In this document: positions 32,087 to 32,332 of the stretch, piece after piece
How the letters are laid out: every line of letters begins with the position of its first letter
How positions within the stretch are numbered: the first letter of the stretch is position 1
Source: CAZEVY01 sp964515555
Lineage (GTDB): Bacteria; Acidobacteriota; Terriglobia; Bryobacterales; Bryobacteraceae
NCBI GenBank assembly: GCA_964515555.1
Contig: CAZEVY010000058.1
Location: 1-32,332, forward strand
Direction: 5' to 3'
Length of the DNA: 32,332 bases
Notes under the pieces: model-generated
Told to the model about the DNA's origin: nothing
What the model saw: only the letters and a program-made list of their open reading frames with translations
Databases searched by the model: none
Program-made: the position numbers and the translations under genes

Positions 32087-32332
32087 ATGAACATTCGTCC
32101 CCTCTACGACCGCTTGGTCGTCAAGCGGATCGAGGAAAAAGGCGAGCAGACCCGCGGCGGGATCGTGATCCCGGACACCGCCAAGGAAAAGCCCCAGGAA
32201 GGCGAGGTCATGGCCGTGGGTCATGGCAAGCGCCTGGAGAACGGAACGCTGATCCCGCTCGAAGTGAAGGCGGGCGACCGCATTCTGATCGGCAAGTACT
32301 CCGGCAGCGACATCAAGATGGACGGCGAGGAG
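32087..32332 (+). CDS. groES: Co-chaperonin GroES (partial, runs off the window)
   Basis: The first 82 codons of GroES (normally about 95-97). The start MNIRPLYDRLVVKRIEEKGEQTRGGIVIPDTAKEKPQEGEV is the classical N-terminus with the mobile loop that docks on GroEL (TRGGIVIPDTA). MAVGHGKRLENG and the KAGDRILIGKYSGSDIKMDGEE stretch follow. GroES caps the GroEL ring and helps protein folding in the cytoplasm. Regulation is visible: a CIRCE element with an embedded promoter lies 67-93 bases upstream, and AGGAGG precedes the ATG. groEL is expected just beyond the window edge, but this cannot be seen. Confidence 0.97.
   Translation, partial: MNIRPLYDRLVVKRIEEKGEQTRGGIVIPDTAKEKPQEGEVMAVGHGKRLENGTLIPLEVKAGDRILIGKYSGSDIKMDGEE

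Noticed and set aside
31877..32224. Upstream extension of the LRR frame to 32224
   Set aside because: It would run antisense through the CIRCE element and groES start; only the short TTG alternative at 31912 is worth keeping.
1..32332. CRISPR arrays, insertion sequences, prophage or integrase genes
   Set aside because: No regularly spaced direct repeats, no transposase or recombinase motifs, and no terminal inverted repeats were seen on either strand.

Overview
The window is about 32 kb of high-GC chromosomal DNA, probably from an acidobacterium of the Solibacter/Bryobacter group. The clues are a large secreted Ig/BACON-type protein ending in the C-terminal domain typical of Solibacter proteins, a zinc-ribbon Ser/Thr kinase with a polytopic membrane tail, Tat-exported Gfo/Idh/MocA oxidoreductases and a sulfatase, a VIT-vWA protein, and a planctomycete-like leucine-rich-repeat protein. 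This placement is inference from gene content; no 16S or other phylogenetic marker was tested. A run of 100 Ns (28784-28883) shows the sequence is a scaffold. No CRISPR array, insertion sequence, prophage or integrase was seen.

Layout. 1-2.9 kb (+): end of a glycosyltransferase, galK and galT in overlapping frames, then a small membrane protein. 3.0-6.2 kb (+): a 1083-residue secreted beta-sandwich protein. 6.3-8.3 kb (-): three tightly coupled TadG/TadE-like pseudopilin genes without the Tad machinery. 8.6-16.2 kb (-): a co-directional run of Ser/Thr kinase, P-loop/TPR protein, sulfatase, GNAT acetyltransferase, small membrane protein and ribulokinase. 16.3-18.7 kb (-): two overlapping Gfo/Idh/MocA oxidoreductase genes. 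18.75-18.82 kb (-): tRNA-Gln(CTG). 18.9-21.9 kb (-): ybdD-like gene, cstA and a GNAT gene. 22.0-23.2 kb (+): xylose-isomerase-like enzyme. 23.2-26.4 kb (-): secreted esterase, D-aminoacylase-like amidohydrolase and a VapBC toxin-antitoxin pair. 26.5-28.8 kb (+): VIT-vWA protein cut by the gap; 28.9-30.2 kb (-): YgfZ/GcvT-like protein, also cut, and a CopD-like membrane protein. 30.25-31.27 kb (+): zinc alcohol dehydrogenase. 31.27-31.88 kb (-): LRR protein. 32.0-32.3 kb (+): CIRCE operator/promoter and the start of groES.

Functional theme. Much of the window fits a soil heterotroph living on plant and microbial polymers: Leloir galactose enzymes, ribulokinase, a xylose-isomerase-like enzyme, a carbohydrate-esterase-like hydrolase, a sulfatase, two sugar-type oxidoreductases, a D-amino-acid deacylase-like enzyme and the CstA uptake protein. 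The least familiar parts are the kinase plus P-loop/TPR pair (12251-16184), the orphan pseudopilin trio with its GTAC-rich upstream region, and the altered metal site of the amidohydrolase. I did not find a clearly new defence or mobile system; the kinase/NTPase pair is the best candidate for an undescribed module.
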